Positions 25,105 to 37,310 of a stretch of DNA of 64,000 bases are shown piece after piece. The notes beneath the pieces were generated by a model. It ran no database searches, was not told the origin of the DNA, and saw nothing but the letters and a program-made list of their open reading frames with translations. The stretch is from Silurus meridionalis (Eukaryota; Chordata; Actinopteri; Siluriformes; Siluridae), in the NCBI RefSeq assembly GCF_014805685.1, contig NC_060906.1, forward strand, positions 16,142,164-16,206,163. The letters run 5' to 3'. How positions within the stretch are numbered: the first letter of the stretch is position 1; each line of letters starts with the position of its first letter. The position numbers and the translations under genes are program-made.

Positions 25105-25560
25105 CTCCGTGGCTATGACCGTGGAATGATTGGTGCCAGATGGGTGTATATCAGAAACAGCATGAATCCATGGACCCAACTTGCCTTGTGTGACAGTTCA
25201 GGCTGGTGGTGGTGATGTTGTAGCGTGGGGAGTGTGTACATGGCACTCATGACCTGCGTATTGTTGAAATGCCACAGTCACTCTAAGTATTGTTTCTGAC
25301 TATGTGAACCGGTTGGCTACAGAATGACTACAGTTTACTCATCTTAAAATGGCTATTTCCAGCATGTTAATGCACAATGGAACAACATGAACATTACAAT
25401 GAGTTCAATATGATTCAGAGGCTTCAAGTCACCAGTTCTGAATCCTAAAGAGTGCTTTTAAGATGTGGTAAAAGAGGATATACCACATGAAAGTCCATGA
25501 AACACTAATTTCTTCATGAACTACTAGTGTCTCAAAGGAATGTTTCTACACTTTTGTAAC
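25105..25560 (+). mobile_element. Tc1-like transposon relic (lineage E)
   Basis: The order GAATGATTGGTGCCAGATGG, TATCAGAAACAGC, GAATCCATGGACCCAACTTG, TTCAGGCTGGTGGTGGTGAT, GGCTATTTCCAGCATGTTAA, AATGAGTTCAATATG and CAGAGGCTTCAAGTCACCAG follows a fish Tc1-like element different from the other four lineages here. It covers a leader piece joined by a deletion to the transposase part that runs from the glycine motif through the second catalytic Asp to the Glu region. Stops and indels are frequent, and no terminal repeats remain. Assignment is by recognition only. Confidence 0.75.
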
Positions 25561-26157
25561 ACTTTATTTAATCCATGTTAAGAGCAAAAAAGGTTTCCTA
25601 ACCACTATTACTATGATTTTTTTACTTATTATTTGATCTGTGTAATATACTATAAAAACATGTATGTTACTAGATTTCATAATAAATAAATTGATCACTT
25701 GGTCTAGATGTGAAATCCCTGCTGTTTAGAATCACTGCTTTACAGTAGTAAATTTTCATTTATGTTGTATGGAAAATGTATGTATAAAAATACTTTTTTA
25801 TGTTATAATATAAAATTTTTTAGAGAACATACTCTACGTGTTTACATGCACATAATGTCAACAGAAATATTATTTATTTTTCTCTCTCTCTCTCTTTTTT
25901 ACTCTGAGCATATGTGATATTGCCCTGCTGGGCAGGAAAACTGTTGCTGGGTCAGGCTGTACTCAGGGTGATGTAATCCTCAGAGGATGCCTGGCAGGGC
26001 TGATTCACTGAGACTGATTAGAGATCAGTGGGAGTTCTTCTGTCTCATCCTGCTCACTGAACCACTCCAGCAGCAGTGTTGCTCAACATGATGTTGATGT
26101 GTAATGGTCCCATCATGTCGATTTGCACGGGTTACAGCTGCACTGAAATATTGTTTC

Positions 26158-26220
<63 letters not shown>

Positions 26221-26792
26221 ATATATATATATATAGTGATATTGTGATGGGAACAAGACTATGCAGCTCTGATCTTTGGTGTTTATACAAAGTGTATATA
26301 GTATTAATTTAATATCTGGCAAATCAATCAATACAAACTCGCCACAACAGCCGCGGTAGTTAATGTGTAGTACTTTCTAAAAGGAATAATGGGATCATGT
26401 TGAATGGTTTCTTTCAGGTGAAAGTTCTAGTCGAGGCAGTGCAGTATAATTTAGTACTCTCACATGACCTATATTTGGAAACATGCCCAAGAAAACACCA
26501 ACGGACCTGAACACATCACGACTTCAATCAAATTCTAACACAGTTTTTGTGTTCACTGAATAATACCCTGCATTGTTTCAATAGAAAAAGAAATATATCA
26601 ACATGAGTAAAAGCAACAACTTGCAATCCAAATTTCAGTTCATTTTCATATGACTGTTGAGTTGTGCCTTGTCTAAATAATGTGTAACCCTTGCGGATCT
26701 AGGGGTTACATGTAATAGGAAACAAGGTATATGACAATATATGAAAATGTTTAGTGACAGGGTGATGTGATGCAGTTTTTTTTATGTTTATT
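25561..26792. other. Gene-free stretch with a (TA)n microsatellite
   Basis: AT-rich sequence. A CT tract lies near 25881-25896 and a long (TA)n at 26163-26235. The block 25920-26140 is less AT-rich and unique. No gene recognised. Confidence 0.55.
26163..26235. repeat. (TA)n microsatellite
   Basis: A long TA run with one short interruption (TTGTA) near 26217. Tyr-Ile repeat frames are an artefact. Confidence 0.97.
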
Positions 26793-26940
26793 ACATTAAC
26801 ATCATTTATCTTTTGCTCTTATGCAGAGCAGGCCAAGGGCTTTGTAGGCTGGGATACTGCAGCTTGGTGCTGATGATATTCAAACTCACAACCTTTCATT
26901 TAGAAGTCCAATGACTTAAAAACTGACCTGCCACAACTTT
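26793..26940 (-). mobile_element. SINE-like repeat (family 3), degenerate
   Basis: Follows the same order as 13416-13581: CATCATTTATC..CTCTTATGCAGAGCA (tail), CTGCAGCTTGGTGCTGATGA, TTCAAACTCACAACC and TTAGAAGTCCAATGACTTAA, ending ACTGACCTGCCAC. It is more decayed than the 13.4-kb copy. Confidence 0.65.
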
Positions 26941-29346
26941 TATATAGTCTTTTCCCCATGAAACCAGGTCCTGAGGTGTTATTAATGAAAAGCAATTGCT
27001 GAATTTAATTAATAAAAAAAAAATAATAATAATTTTTATTTATTTTTTTGTTATTTTGCATATATTTAAATAGTTAAAAAACTTTTAAAGCCAGGACAGA
27101 CAGAAACACAATGCATCGCCACCCACAAAACTCATCAAATGAATGTTTGAATATCCTATAGAAAAAGTACACCATTTATAAATACTGTATAAATACTGTT
27201 TTCTTTGTTAAATAATTACCTATTTTTGATTTTAAAAAATGTATCTAAACCTTCTAACCAATCAGATTTGATAATCCATCTCTAACGTGATGGTCCAATT
27301 GAACTGAATAGCAGTTGTTATTATAAATTTTATAAACAAATTCAGTGTAGGCAGTGTGTAGTAAATTTCCATAGGAAACCTAGAAAATTTGACTGTAAAG
27401 ATGTTCTATGAGATTTTCTGAGAAGGTTTTCAATAGGAATTTAAGTACTTTAGGAATGTTAGTTTTGTTCAACTAGAAATGTTATACAGTATATTACTTT
27501 TACAGCAAGTGGTAGAACTGCCACAGTCTAATGGCAGCTGCTACTGAGGTGCCTTACCTTTACCAAAATATGTTTTTTTTTTGGTATGGAACCTTTTTGT
27601 TGTAGATGGGACAATGGTTCTATGAGTTTTTTTAACAAATATAGCTTACCAAATCTAACAGAATTGCCTGTTAAATAGAGAGCGAAGTGATATTTTTTAC
27701 AGGGTCTTTTAAAAGTATTCTTGCTCAGGGTAAATTATTGCCTTTTTCTTAGCAAAATGTCTTAAAGAATACGTTAAAATCATTCTCATGTTTGGGTCTG
27801 AAAGTTTTGCTAAGAAAGCCTGGCATTCACATCACACACATGAGTCTGCTGCCAAATATACGGTGGCTATTAATGACATTCACTGACAAAGGCACAACTG
27901 GCATAATGCTGGTACACATAACACCCTGTACAATGTTAAAATGATGCTTAAAACATATTAGTTATTTGTGTTAGCTAAAAGTACTTTTGTATTGAAAAAT
28001 AACTAGTGAACTAGTGAACAGTTGACTTATTTTTAGCAAACAGTCATTTCCTACTGTGTTTGTACTAAAGGTGATGTAAGATAACTGTGAAAATGTTCTG
28101 AAAGCTTTAAAATGATGCAGATGTTAATACTAATCCCAGGAGTACTCCTTACTACAAAGCTAGGCCATTTTACACTAGCAAATAATGTCTCCTAAAGGCT
28201 ATATTTTTAGAAATGTTTAAAGAAATTTCTGCATGATGTGACTAAAGCTTACCTTTTATTTATAAATGTTTGCAATGCTTCTATGAACACTAAAGTTTCC
28301 TTAGTTTTAATTTAAGTAAAATCCTTCTAAGAAGCAAATTAGTATAACAGCAAATGTTTAAGAAGATTCTGGAGCATTGTTTATGCCGTGGTACAGATTA
28401 ATTTCCTATTTACTCCTATTTACATCTTATTTCATATATTTTGGATGTTTTCTTTTATGTAGGACATACACTGCACCGCTCTAGACCTCCGACTAACATT
28501 ATCTTATAATCTGATCTCAGTGCAATAAAACTCTTAAACTCTTGAACCATCTCTATCTTTCTATAAAGCACGGTGTGTAATGTTAAAACAGCAAGTAGTC
28601 GTATGAAGTGCTCTGGTGTAAACGGCAATGCATTTGAGTCCAGTGACGTGTCTGGGGCCACTTTGAAGTAGCAGGAAGGTGATTCACAAGAGAACAGTAA
28701 ATAAACTCTTCGTATGGGGAGCTACAGCAGACCAATAACCCTCTCCCACTAATCCCACACACTCATTCTCTAAACACCATCATGCTTCAGCCTGGCAGAG
28801 GAAAAGAGCACCGGCATACTGATCAAAAGAGCTGCGGCAGAAGCCTTGATAAGTCCTGACTTGATTTCAGGATGAGAGGGATTTCACTTTAGCCTGCTTC
28901 ATTTGGATTGTCAGTTATCTGATTTAAAATAAAATGTTTGCACACAGAGCATTTTAAATCTTTTCTTCTTGCAGAGAAAGTTAACACGAACTATATTATG
29001 AGCTCTTTACACTATGTTAATCCATCCTAATCACAGATTTACATCAAACAGACTATTAAGGGGAATCTTTTCAAACTTCATGATGGATCTATACACACCA
29101 GTGACATGTTTATAAAGTTTTACGCACTGTTCATACATGCGCTCGATGAATGATGGAGTTCATTTGAAAGGACTCATGTCAGCATGTGGGTTTAGCAGTG
29201 TGTGAGAGCTAGTAGGTGTTCACACTTGCCTAATTAATTTCCACACACAAAATCCCATCCGTGTGTATGTGTGCATTAGATGACAGAACCAACTTGCTTC
29301 TCAGTGACCATCAGTGGCTGCACTGTTTTGGCATAGTACTGCTTGG

Positions 29347-29388
<42 letters not shown>

Positions 29389-30230
29389 AGATGTATGTGA
29401 GGGAGAAGGTGTTGTTGACAGCCACCACGGCATGCTACCTGGCCCATTTCCACACCATAAATTTAAATGAATGAATCATGCTGGTGACATATGCTCAAGC
29501 GACTCTTCCCTTGCCAGAAGCCTGGAGGTCCGGTACTCCTGTAGCCGAATAGTAATTCCACAATCTGTTCCTCTGCAGTCTCAGGAGGGAACCCCACTCT
29601 CTGAACTCTAAAAGAGAGCTTGATGAGAGGAACGTTTTCAATCCAAGAGCAACTAAGCACTTTTATCAGTTCTATCAGTTCTTATCGGTTCTGGAATTAC
29701 CCAGAACTGAATCATAAATTCTGGCAGAATTTGAACATTACAAAGTTTAGTAATCATATGAGCCTACATCCGGAAATGTTTGTGTCTCTGCACTGATTGT
29801 ATAATGCATTAAAAAAAATTATTTAACATCCATTTCCTACACTCACCATTTAGTTTTATTTTCAGCAGAAAATAACCAAATCAATAAAACTAAATAAGAA
29901 AATTCCTTTTGCCTTAGGCAAGTTTCTTCCTCCACCAGGCTGGCACAATACCAAGGTACTGCTGGGTAAAAAAGCAGTACACTCTCCAACATTCACATTT
30001 TAACCACAAGCATGAAGCTAATGCCAAGCTCAACGATGAACTGCCTGTCCTTTTTCACGAAAGCTCTGTGCCCACAGCTGATGTAATCCTACCACACTCA
30101 CAGATGGCTCTGTAACCTGATGCCATGTTCGCCCTCTGCTCAGGCTTTAGCTGTATAGTAACAAAACAGACTCAGTTTCCGAGACGCTGACTCTTTACTG
30201 TCAAGAGTCAGGTGCAGTCTGTTATCCACG
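26941..30230. other. Gene-free stretch, mostly AT-rich unique sequence
   Basis: No known family recognised. A (TG)n lies at 29350-29386. The blocks 28760-28920 and 29440-29680 are less AT-rich, and an open frame of 65 codons on the minus strand at 29463-29660 has no recognisable domain. Confidence 0.55.
29350..29386. repeat. (TG)n microsatellite
   Basis: A pure TG run. Confidence 0.97.
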
Positions 30231-30470
30231 CTTTATTCCACTGGGATAGCCTGATGCGATATGTTGAACCCACCCATGAGAGCCAAGGGATGTTAGGTGA
30301 CAGTTAGCAGCCAGTACTCACAACAGGTGTCCAGCTCTAGTGAAACAACTATATCTTGTATTATTGTGTATATTGATGTAAAAAGCAGGACACCACCATA
30401 TAATTTTGACAGTATCTGCTGGGAAGGATGTAAATGCTACATGATAGCACAGCTCCACTGTATTCTTATG
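30231..30470. repeat. Local direct duplication, copy A
   Basis: Aligns along its length with 31124-31355 in the same orientation: CTTTATTCCACTGGGATA, ACCCACCCATGAGAGCCAAG, CTCACAACAGGTGTCCA, ACCACCATATAATTTTGACA, GTATCTGCTGGGAAGGATGT and GATAGCACAG. Scattered differences show that the duplication is not recent. Confidence 0.9.
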
Positions 30471-30614
30471 GTTCCTCTGAGTGTAGTATGAAGTGTGGAG
30501 GAAGATGATAGGCCTGTGTAAAATCAAAACCTTTAAAAAACCTATAAAGGAGGGGTCTTGGGTGCACTTTATATTGTCTGAAGGCTATATAACATTAAGG
30601 CTGGATGAAAACAG

Positions 30615-30655
30615 AAAGAGAGGGAGGGAGGGAGAGAGAGAGAGAGAGAGAGAGA
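30615..30655. repeat. (GA)n microsatellite
   Basis: A GGGA-rich start followed by a pure GA run. Confidence 0.95.
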
Positions 30656-30700
30656 ACTCCATTAAACACATTTTATGCTAGTTATGGCCTACTGTTTTTG

Positions 30701-30703
<3 letters not shown>

Positions 30704-30761
<58 letters not shown>

Positions 30762-30775
30762 TATAATTATAATTA
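30704..30775. repeat. (TA)n followed by (TTATAA)n
   Basis: A pure TA run to about 30755, then TTATAATTATAATTATAATT. It lies between the two copies of the local duplication. Confidence 0.95.
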
Positions 30776-31060
30776 ATCGCTGAATGGGTGAATCCTGGTA
30801 AAAACTTTGGGCATTTAACATAATTGGTTAAAAAACAATTAATACGCTTCACCAAAACAGCATTAATTTTTTTTTTCGCCTTGCAGTGATTGTGCTATGC
30901 ATGGTGCCCCTTGCCACGAATGTGGGGCATTAAGATATCCATAACCTTTTTGGCTAAATGTCATTTCTTTACATAGTAAAAAGAAAACGAGCATGCACAC
31001 TTTAAATGCTATTTTCTCCCTTTTGACTTTTGATGCTAAACATAAAAAAAAGTTACGTGT

Positions 31061-31094
31061 AGTTGTTATATATCAGTTCATGAAAGTCTAAAAC
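31061..31094. repeat. 34-bp direct repeat, left of duplication copy B
   Basis: AGTTGTTATATATCAGTTCA... recurs at 31373-31406 with two differences. The two copies bracket 31124-31355. Confidence 0.9.
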
Positions 31095-31123
31095 TATATA
31101 TAGTGGCACATTTGAAAGCTTTT

Positions 31124-31355
31124 CTTTATTTCACTGGGATGTAATATGTTAAAACCACCCATGAAAACCAAGGGACATTAGGTGGTAGTTAAGCAGCATG
31201 CACTCACAACAGGTGTCCATCTCTAGTGAAATCACTATGTCCTCCAGTACTGTGTAGATAGATGGAAAAAGCAGGCCACCACCATATAATTTTGACAGTA
31301 TCTGCTGGAAAGGATGTAAATGCTATGTGATAGCACAGTGCCAGTGTTTTCTTGG
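31124..31355. repeat. Local direct duplication, copy B
   Basis: Second copy of 30231-30470, with GTATCTGCTGGAAAGGATGT and GATAGCACAG near its end. Framed by the 34-bp direct repeats at 31061-31094 and 31373-31406. Confidence 0.9.
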
Positions 31356-31372
31356 GACTTTAAACAGGCTAT

Positions 31373-31406
31373 AGTTGTTATATATCAATTCAAGAAAGTC
31401 TAAAAC
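31373..31406. repeat. 34-bp direct repeat, right of duplication copy B
   Basis: Partner of 31061-31094. Confidence 0.9.
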
Positions 31407-32332
31407 AATGCAGAGATTATTTAAAGGTTTTTTCTTGACAATTGACATTGACAATTTCTGTAAAGCAAGGCTGTACTTTAATGCTGTGTAAAATGAAATA
31501 ATTCACCATGCCAGAAGGTGGCAGTATTCTGTATATTGGTACCAAATAGTAACTACACTTATCAGTATCATTATATGGAGTTACTATTTCCTATCTCTGT
31601 AAATCAGTTTAATGAAATGTTCTCTGCTTAGCAAAAAAATCAGAAGAAGGGAAGCAAGAGCCTGATGTTGAGGTCAAGTAAATATTTTACCCCTAGTGTG
31701 TAAATACTCTGTTAGAACCCTATAAATGTTTTCTCAGAGACAGGGTTTTAGATTACATTTTTTTTGTTTGCACGTGTGCCATTATAAAACTCCTGTTAGC
31801 ATGTTTTGCTCACTTTTCTATCTTTTTTCCTACAGTCATTTGTGCTGATCACTGAATCAACATGCTCGAAACTTGATGGGCTCTCACAAGGGCCAGCTAG
31901 CACCAACGATGCAGAACAAGCTGCAATTACTATGTCTGACACTCTGCTTGGTGTGTCAAGGCCCTTTTGTGTATCAGTGTTAACCTTTCACCTTTCCAGC
32001 TACAAATTAAAGTAAATGTAATGAAACTACAAAGTCTCCAAAGACACTTTCTGAGAGTTTCTTTATAAAAGAATCATAACATTTTATATATATAATTTAT
32101 TTATTTATTTTTTAAACTAAAGTTACTGATGGGTTCTAAGTGTGCAGACGGTCATTATTTCAATTGAAATCTCAGTACCATCTGGGCATTACTGGCTCTG
32201 CCCCATGGTGGCCAAGTGTCATGTAACTGCTTCCTCTTGACATTTTCTAACCCCTGAAACTGACACTTTAGAGAGTTGATAAAATTATAAAGTAGAGGAG
32301 AAAATGAACTGCAGCCAACACACACACGGACG

Positions 32333-32404
<72 letters not shown>

Positions 32405-35239
32405 CTGTAGGAAGGTGCAGAAAGCTCTTCCCTGCATTATAATTAATTAATCAGACCGCTAGCTAATGCTAACAAGCAATGTATCACGGGTGTAAGCCTG
32501 AATAATAAATGACTGGGGAAAGGGAGGTCCTTTGGCTGAGACAAATCTGGTGCACCTGGGCAGATAATCACATCTGTTTCTCTGTGACTACAGGCCATGA
32601 ATCAGCTCCACCTTCACTGAGGTCTTGTCCAGCCCAATCTCTATTACTCTTACACTCTCTTATCAGAGTGACATTGTTCACAGGCTCACTAATACACCGA
32701 AATTCAACGCTGTGTTTAAAGAGTCAGTGCACACTGTGTTCAGCGTTCCCTAAACCCAGCTTCTACGTGACATAATTACAGGGTCTTAAAGCTAAATGAG
32801 CTAAAAGGCTTGTGTGGTTTGCTTCAGTTAAAATGCTATATGTTTGTTCGTGAGTGATACACATTTGTAGGTGAATGTATACTAACAAACTACTAACTAA
32901 CTAACTTACTAATAAACTAAGTACACACACTTATATTAAGCCATACAATGTAATTAATTGTCACTTAATGATTATGTCTAAATGAAAAGTGTGATAAATG
33001 TGTAGCATTTAACAGTGACATAGAAAGTAGTTAAACAAGGTATATAGCTGACAATGAATACATTATTCAAAATGGATACAACTACAGATACAAATACAAA
33101 TACATGGTGCATTATTTGTTTATTTATGTAAAGGTGCATCTGGTTGAGACAAGACGTGTACATCAGGACAGGAATTCAGCAGACAACATAATACAAAATG
33201 TAGGTGAGAGCTTTTTTTTTTTTTTTTTTTTTGCCTTTTATGCGTGTGTGAGAGATATAATGCTCAAATATAGACGATTATTAAAATTAATAAGAACCAG
33301 TTCTAAGTAACTGATAACTTTAGATTGTAGTAATTTAATAATTCAATGGCAAGAAAATTCATTTAAGAAATAGGAAGCAGGCATCAAATGGAAATAAAAC
33401 ATGAGGATGGGAATGAGGAACTGTCAAAGCCATAATTGACAGTATGCTGAGAGTGCTGGTGTTAATAGATACATGGTTATTTCAGTGTTTCTATGGCACA
33501 GTAGTTGTCATCTTATTTAATTTAAAACCAGTCAACCAAAAAAAAATGTATATAAATCTTCCAAGATAGGCTGTTCCTACTTCAGGTTTATATAAATATA
33601 AGAGCACTAAAGAGATACAGATTCAGGCATTGTGTTACACTTCTATTTTATAAGCTGTCAATTGGCTTAGTAAAAAGAGGAGTATGCTGGGCACAAAGCA
33701 AACCGGACTGGAAATTAATAGAAGGCTTATACAACAAATCAAGCAAGATACATTGCCAAGACAATTTTGTGAAGTACTGTTTTTTAGGTTTTCTAAGGTT
33801 TGTGAAATTGTATGGTCTAGAATGGTCTAGAAAAAACAACCTTTATAAAGTACAATCTGTGTGTTCCCATGTGGCACAACAGAAAAGATTTCACATTGTT
33901 GTTGAGAGATTGAGAGTTTAAGTTTATGAAAGGGGTGACATACCCTCTCCTGTCACAACAATGATATATCACAATCATATCCAATCATGTAAAGTATGTA
34001 GAAGAGGGCTGATAGAGCTTCAATCCAATTTTTTTTTTATAATGCTCAGTGACACATGAGCAGCTGTTGTCAGGCTTTAAAGTTGGCTGGTGGGTGGGAA
34101 TTGGCAGAACCACCTGGGGAGAAAATATACACAGTGGCACTTTAAGAGCATACGTTTTTACTAAGAAATACATAGCATTACAGGAAGCTTAAACATCACT
34201 TCATGGTTTCTCCTCTTTACAGAATCGCTATGATTAGTCCTTGAGTCAGCATATTAACTGAGATATGGGTTGAGAAAAAAGTACTCAATTTCCTAAAAAA
34301 ACATAAATTGTCCTTCTATTTGACTGAATTTGTCTTGCAAGTAGGTCTTTTTCATAACGACTGCATTCACTAGCTCAATTTGTTTAGGAGTGTAAAGTGA
34401 CCTGGACAAAAAGAACATGTACAGTACAATGAGAAAAACACTGATGAAAAGATGGACAATATGTCATTGTGATGTCATTGTGACAAACAGGCCACACTGG
34501 GTGCTGTAAAAGCATGCAAGAACACATGTCTTATCATGACACATACACACACGTCAGGGCTCAAGATCAACCCTCTGAGTAATCATCTACAGTGGTGATG
34601 CTATCTTAGCACAGTATGGGGTGATCTGACTTATTAGCCAACCAAATTGCTTAGTCTGGTTTATAAAACAAGAAACGATAGATGACGATTCAAACCTCTG
34701 ACTCAGATGATGATGCATTGCTCAGTACCCAGCTCATAAGCCTTCTATATCTGTTGATAAGACAGTTATCTTTCCTTTTTCCTAGGCCTAGGGCAAGCAT
34801 TTAGTAGACTTATTGAAAAGTTTTCATTTGTTAAACTTATTGTCTCTATGTAAGGAGACATTTATTGAGCATTAAACAGATTTACTATAAAAATAAACAT
34901 TTCAAATGTAAATGTTTACTTTAAGTCAATTGTTATTTTTTAAAGAAAGAGACACACTTGAGAGATACAATCAGTTAAGAGTCTTATTCAAGGGCACAAC
35001 TGAGAACGTTACAATCACAAGCTCAGAGTCTTCAGAGAGGAGAAAAGCTCCACCCAATGAACATTAAATATGTTATCTGTTTAGTTATAATGGGGCTCTA
35101 TCATTAACTCAGTATGTAGTTAGCCAGCTTATACTGCACTGATGTCACAGAGGAAGATAAAAATTAATGTATATAATCTCAAACAAGTGAAAATGACCAG
35201 GATTTCAATGGTGGACTGTCACTTTTTATTTTTATTCCA
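31407..35239. other. Gene-free stretch, nothing beyond simple repeats recognised
   Basis: Unique-looking, AT-rich sequence with a (CA)n at 32318-32401 and a T run at 33212-33232. Open frames (for example 31806-32015 and 32509-32775) have no recognisable domain. Confidence 0.55.
32318..32401. repeat. (CA)n microsatellite
   Basis: A long CA run with a few CG-containing interruptions at its left end. Confidence 0.97.
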
Positions 35240-35247
35240 TTATACTT

Positions 35248-35341
35248 GGGGAGGGTTGCGTTAGGAAGGGCATCCAGCGTAAAAACGTGCCAAATCAAAC
35301 ATGCAAAGGATCCGCTGTGGCGAAGCCGAAAGAAAGAAAGT
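35248..35341 (+). mobile_element. Short non-autonomous RTE-end retroposon, 5'-truncated copy
   Basis: This copy consists only of LINE ends. GGGGAGGGTTGCGTTAGGAA, GGGCATCCAGCGT and GTGCCAAATCAAACATGC correspond to the leader of the LINE at 19507. The sequence then jumps straight to GGATCCGCTGTGGCG, GCCGAAAGAAAGAAAG, the LINE's 3' end. The roughly 2 kb of coding sequence are absent. It is flanked by TTATACTT at 35240-35247 and 35342-35349, a likely 8-bp target duplication. The leader-to-tail junction is at the same place as in the copy at 55524-55696, so the two descend from one shortened master, not from two independent deletions. This copy has also lost about 14 bases of the 3' UTR (ACCCCTAATGGGAG). 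Confidence 0.85.
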
Positions 35342-36711
35342 TTATACTTAAATCAATTTTTGAAGAGTTGCATTTTGGGAAACGTTTACTTTGGCATGCA
35401 CTATATCTTATAGTATATAAATAACTTATCTTACTAATATTTTTACCACAAGCAAATACTACCAAAAGCCCACGGTTCTTGCAAGTGTTTGTGAGGAATA
35501 AGGGTACTCTCACTATGTGTCTGTAACAATAGAAAGGTCTCCACTCAAAAAGGATGCTGGAGAATGGAACACTGAATTGCATTATTTATTAAAATATAGT
35601 TCTTATGCATTAGTACTTTTACCTTTGATACTTAAGTACCTTGAAAAGCAAGCACTTTTACTCGAAATAAATTTTTTTTATATATATTTAATCAAGGGAA
35701 TTTGTATTTTTACTCAAGTACAGAAATAATCCTCTTTGTCCAACACTAGATATCTGAAAAATATATTTATTTACTGTAATGCTTTGTTACTGTCCACCAC
35801 TGGAAAAGTTCAGGAGCTTTTCTCACTCAATATTTTTCAAATGATGGACACAAACTTCCCAAATGCAACAAGGTTGTTTATAGAAGATGTGCTGAGCTTT
35901 AGTTTAGATACTCACTTTGGAATTCTATGAGATGACAAACTCAATAGCTTTTCTGACTGTATTGGTTAGAGGGAAACCTGATCTATATGATAAAATGTGT
36001 ACAGATGAATCTCTTTAGATAGAGATAAAGCAAGAGCTAAATCCCACTGGTGACAATATCAGCAATGCAGTATAGAAAACACTTATCCAAAGTGTATATC
36101 GTCCAACATGTCCATGAAAGGAATTTAAACAACAACAAAAAAATCCACTTGAAAAAAAAAGACCATTTAATGATAATGACCCTGTTAATTATAAAGATTT
36201 CCTTTAACAACAGAACTAAAGCATCCAAAGCAAACTCTCTCTGTACTTTCTCCAAATCCAACAGAGAAACTGAATCAATTAAGAACATAAGTAGGAAAGT
36301 TTAGCCTATTGTTGCCACATCTTGGCAAGGCAAGAGACCTTAAAGGCAGAGAGACATGGGGAGAGAAATATCACATCACACCGCTGAAAGCCAGAAAGCT
36401 CCAAGATGCTATTTTTCTACCACAAACCAGTAGGAGAGACAGCGATCAAGCCAAACATTGAAACAGCCCAGCCATGCTATGCTATTATAAGAAGCAATAA
36501 AAAGAGGAGAATTATGTACAGATGTGAGCTCCACAATGGATTTTACAGTACTTCCTCTGCTTGTGTTTGAATAGTCAGTGATAGGTTTCAAAAGGTCTAA
36601 AAATCATATACATGTACATGCATCCTTTAATTTAAGATACTTCATTTTCCACTAGAAATCTGATTAGCATATATTTACCAAGCGTAATACCTAGCATGAC
36701 TTTCTATAATT
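35342..36711. other. Gene-free stretch with a possible small DNA-element relic
   Basis: At 35590-35750 the text TTTTTACTCAAGTACAGAAA and AGTACTTTTACCTTTGATAC resembles the 'ACTCAAGTAC' style ends of the repeat seen at 8100-8803, but no longer alignment is evident. The rest holds nothing recognisable. Confidence 0.4.
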
Positions 36712-36835
36712 ACATTTTACTCATTTGGTTGAAGCATTTATATGACTTACAACTGAGCTGAGGGTATTTAAGGCCAGAAGAAGCAGACATTTTAACCTTC
36801 CAATCAGCAGCCCAACGACTTTAGTCCACTGTAAA
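36712..36835 (-). mobile_element. SINE-like repeat (family 3), strongly degenerate
   Basis: Keeps the order TTACATTTTACTCATTTGG, TATGACTTACAACTGAG, TTTTAACCTTCCAATCAG and CAGCCCAACGACTTTAGTCC, which parallels 13416-13581. Boundaries are vague. Confidence 0.5.
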
Positions 36836-36968
36836 ATACATTACATAAGTTTATATTGTAATATGTGTAGATATTTTGGTCAGAGATAGCATATTTGCAT
36901 TATTGATAAAGTGTTTTCACTTTTAGCTTATTAAAGAGGATATTCAAGAGTTTCTTTTTTACTCAGTA

Positions 36969-37310
36969 CCATATATGGGCAGAAGTATTGAGATACCTGT
37001 CATCTCAGCTATGTTGGGTTCTTCCTCAAACTGTTGTAAAAAAAAGTTAGGGGCACACAATTATAGAGGGTGTCTTTGTAATGTAAATTGTTCCTTTGCT
37101 GGAATTAGGAAACCAAACCTGTTCCAGCATGACAGTGCCCCTGTGCAAAAAACGAACTGCATGAAGATATGATTTACATGGGCTGGATTGGATGATTTTG
37201 ACTAGCTGGCTTAAGATCTCTAATCGAAACCATATTGAACATTAATTGGAACTAACTGCATCTCAGGCCTCCTCATTTTACTAAGTCTTTATTAATGCCC
37301 TTGTCGCTGA
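36969..37310 (+). mobile_element. Tc1-like transposon relic (lineage D), plus strand
   Basis: Starts after a TA with CCATATATGGGCAGAAGTATTG, a degenerate form of the lineage D terminal repeat. It contains a transposase scrap reading NLFQHDSAPVQK, the second catalytic Asp region (usually FQHDSAPVHK), then GGCCTCCTCATTTTACTAA and AATGCCCTTGTCGCTGAAC near the C-terminus. Most of the gene and the right end are missing. It abuts the interspersed repeat that starts at about 37311. Confidence 0.8.
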
